The notes below the pieces were generated by a model. That model made no database searches. It was not told where the DNA came from and worked only from the letters and a program-made list of their open reading frames with translations. A DNA stretch of 64,000 nt from Paenibacillus xylanexedens (lineage in GTDB: Bacteria; Bacillota; Bacilli; Paenibacillales; Paenibacillaceae): contig NZ_JAGIKV010000026.1 of the NCBI RefSeq assembly GCF_017874615.1, forward strand, positions 1-64,000, read 5' to 3'. Positions 63,508 to 64,000 of the stretch are shown here, piece after piece (positions within the stretch are counted from its first letter, which is position 1; each line of letters begins with the position of its first letter). The position numbers and the translations under genes are program-made.

Positions 63508-64000
63508 CTAGCCGTACAGCCGCGCGTAGTAACCTCCGAGCGCCAGCAGTTCCTGATGGCGGCCCCGTTCCACGACCGTTCCTTGATTCATGACCGTAAT
63601 CAAATCCGCATGTTCCACAGTGCTGAGACGGTGGGCAATCAGAATGGTGGTGCGCCCCTTCATCAATACGTTCAGAGCTTGCTGTACCCAATGCTGGGAT
63701 TCGTTATCCAATGCAGAAGTCGCTTCGTCCAGCAGTAGAATCGGGGCGTTTTTGAGAATCGCCCGGGCGATCGCAATTCGCTGCCTTTGTCCACCTGACA
63801 ATGACGCTCCCCTCTCTCCCACCGGCGTTTTATACTGTTCAGGAAGTTCCTGAATAAAATGGTGAGCGTACGCCGCTTTGGCCGCTTCCACCACTTCTTC
63901 ATCCGTTGCATCCGGGTTGCCATAACGGATATTTTCCTCAATCGTGCCAGTAAACAAAAACGGCTCCTGCGGAACATATGCAATCTGCCTGCGGATTTCT
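63508..64000 (-). CDS. pmxD: ABC exporter, C-terminal ATPase part (PmxD position, cut by window edge)
   Basis: The last 160 or so residues of an ABC transporter with fused membrane and ATPase domains; the frame is open to the right edge. Visible motifs are the Q-loop VPQEPFLF, signature LSGGQ, Walker B ILLLDEATSALD and H-loop IAHRLST. The sequence is of the MsbA/LmrA export class. It lies 85 nt upstream of pmxE on the same strand, matching the order pmxC-pmxD-pmxE in known polymyxin clusters. It probably exports the lipopeptide or contributes to self-protection. The assignment to pmxD rather than pmxC rests on position. Confidence 0.82.
   Translation of the reverse strand, partial: EIRRQIAYVPQEPFLFTGTIEENIRYGNPDATDEEVVEAAKAAYAHHFIQELPEQYKTPVGERGASLSGGQRQRIAIARAILKNAPILLLDEATSALDNESQHWVQQALNVLMKGRTTILIAHRLSTVEHADLITVMNQGTVVERGRHQELLALGGYYARLYG

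Overview
The window looks like a chromosomal segment of a Paenibacillus, close to the P. polymyxa group. The evidence is a gerA-type germination operon, a Spo0E-like protein, a YesM/YesN two-component pair beside an LplABC-type sugar importer, an S-box leader, two copper-amine-oxidase-like secreted proteins, and above all a polymyxin-type non-ribosomal peptide synthetase. Species cannot be fixed from the sequence alone.

Layout. 1-377: 3' end of an IS3-family element. 423-7646: two secreted repeat proteins, a small membrane protein, two uncharacterised minus-strand genes (one with a formylglycine-generating-enzyme-like motif) and a DUF7662-like gene ending in a 24-bp palindrome. 7650-14879: solute-binding lipoprotein, YesN-type regulator and YesM-type kinase (minus) divergent from two permeases (plus), a self-contained sugar sensing and uptake locus. 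14925-22015: Spo0E-like protein, a WYL regulator with two paralogous BtrH-like proteins, a zinc-ribbon protein, an ArsR/MFS divergent pair, a SnoaL-like protein and an Rrf2 regulator. 22122-28417: two parallel AraC-regulated carbohydrate modules (dehydrogenase plus aldo-keto reductase; dehydrogenase plus TIM-barrel isomerase). 28654-29326: scar of a lost response-regulator / FtsX-transporter locus. 29411-32078: mmuM and mmuP behind a SAM-I riboswitch and a canonical promoter. 32106-37229: gerA-gerB-gerC type germination operon and a soluble PAS chemoreceptor. 37702-42939: three glyoxalase-fold proteins, a YafY-type WYL regulator and a CynX-like exporter divergent from a LysR regulator. 43101-44446: an AT-rich island with a HEPN-motif plus zinc-finger protein and a small relic ORF.

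44529 to the right edge is the start of an antibiotic cluster on the minus strand: the end of an ABC exporter gene (pmxD position) followed by a 6,297-residue synthetase (pmxE). Its domains read C-A-T, C-A-T, C-A-T-E, C-A-T, C-A-T, C. Specificity residues read by eye give Dab, Thr, Ser (epimerised), Dab, Dab. This equals residues 1-5 of a polymyxin with D-Ser at position 3, as in polymyxin D, polymyxin S1 or macolacin-like congeners, rather than D-Dab as in polymyxin B or colistin. The terminal lone C domain is expected to pass the chain to PmxA, which lies outside the window along with PmxB and the first exporter. No tRNA, rRNA or CRISPR array was seen.
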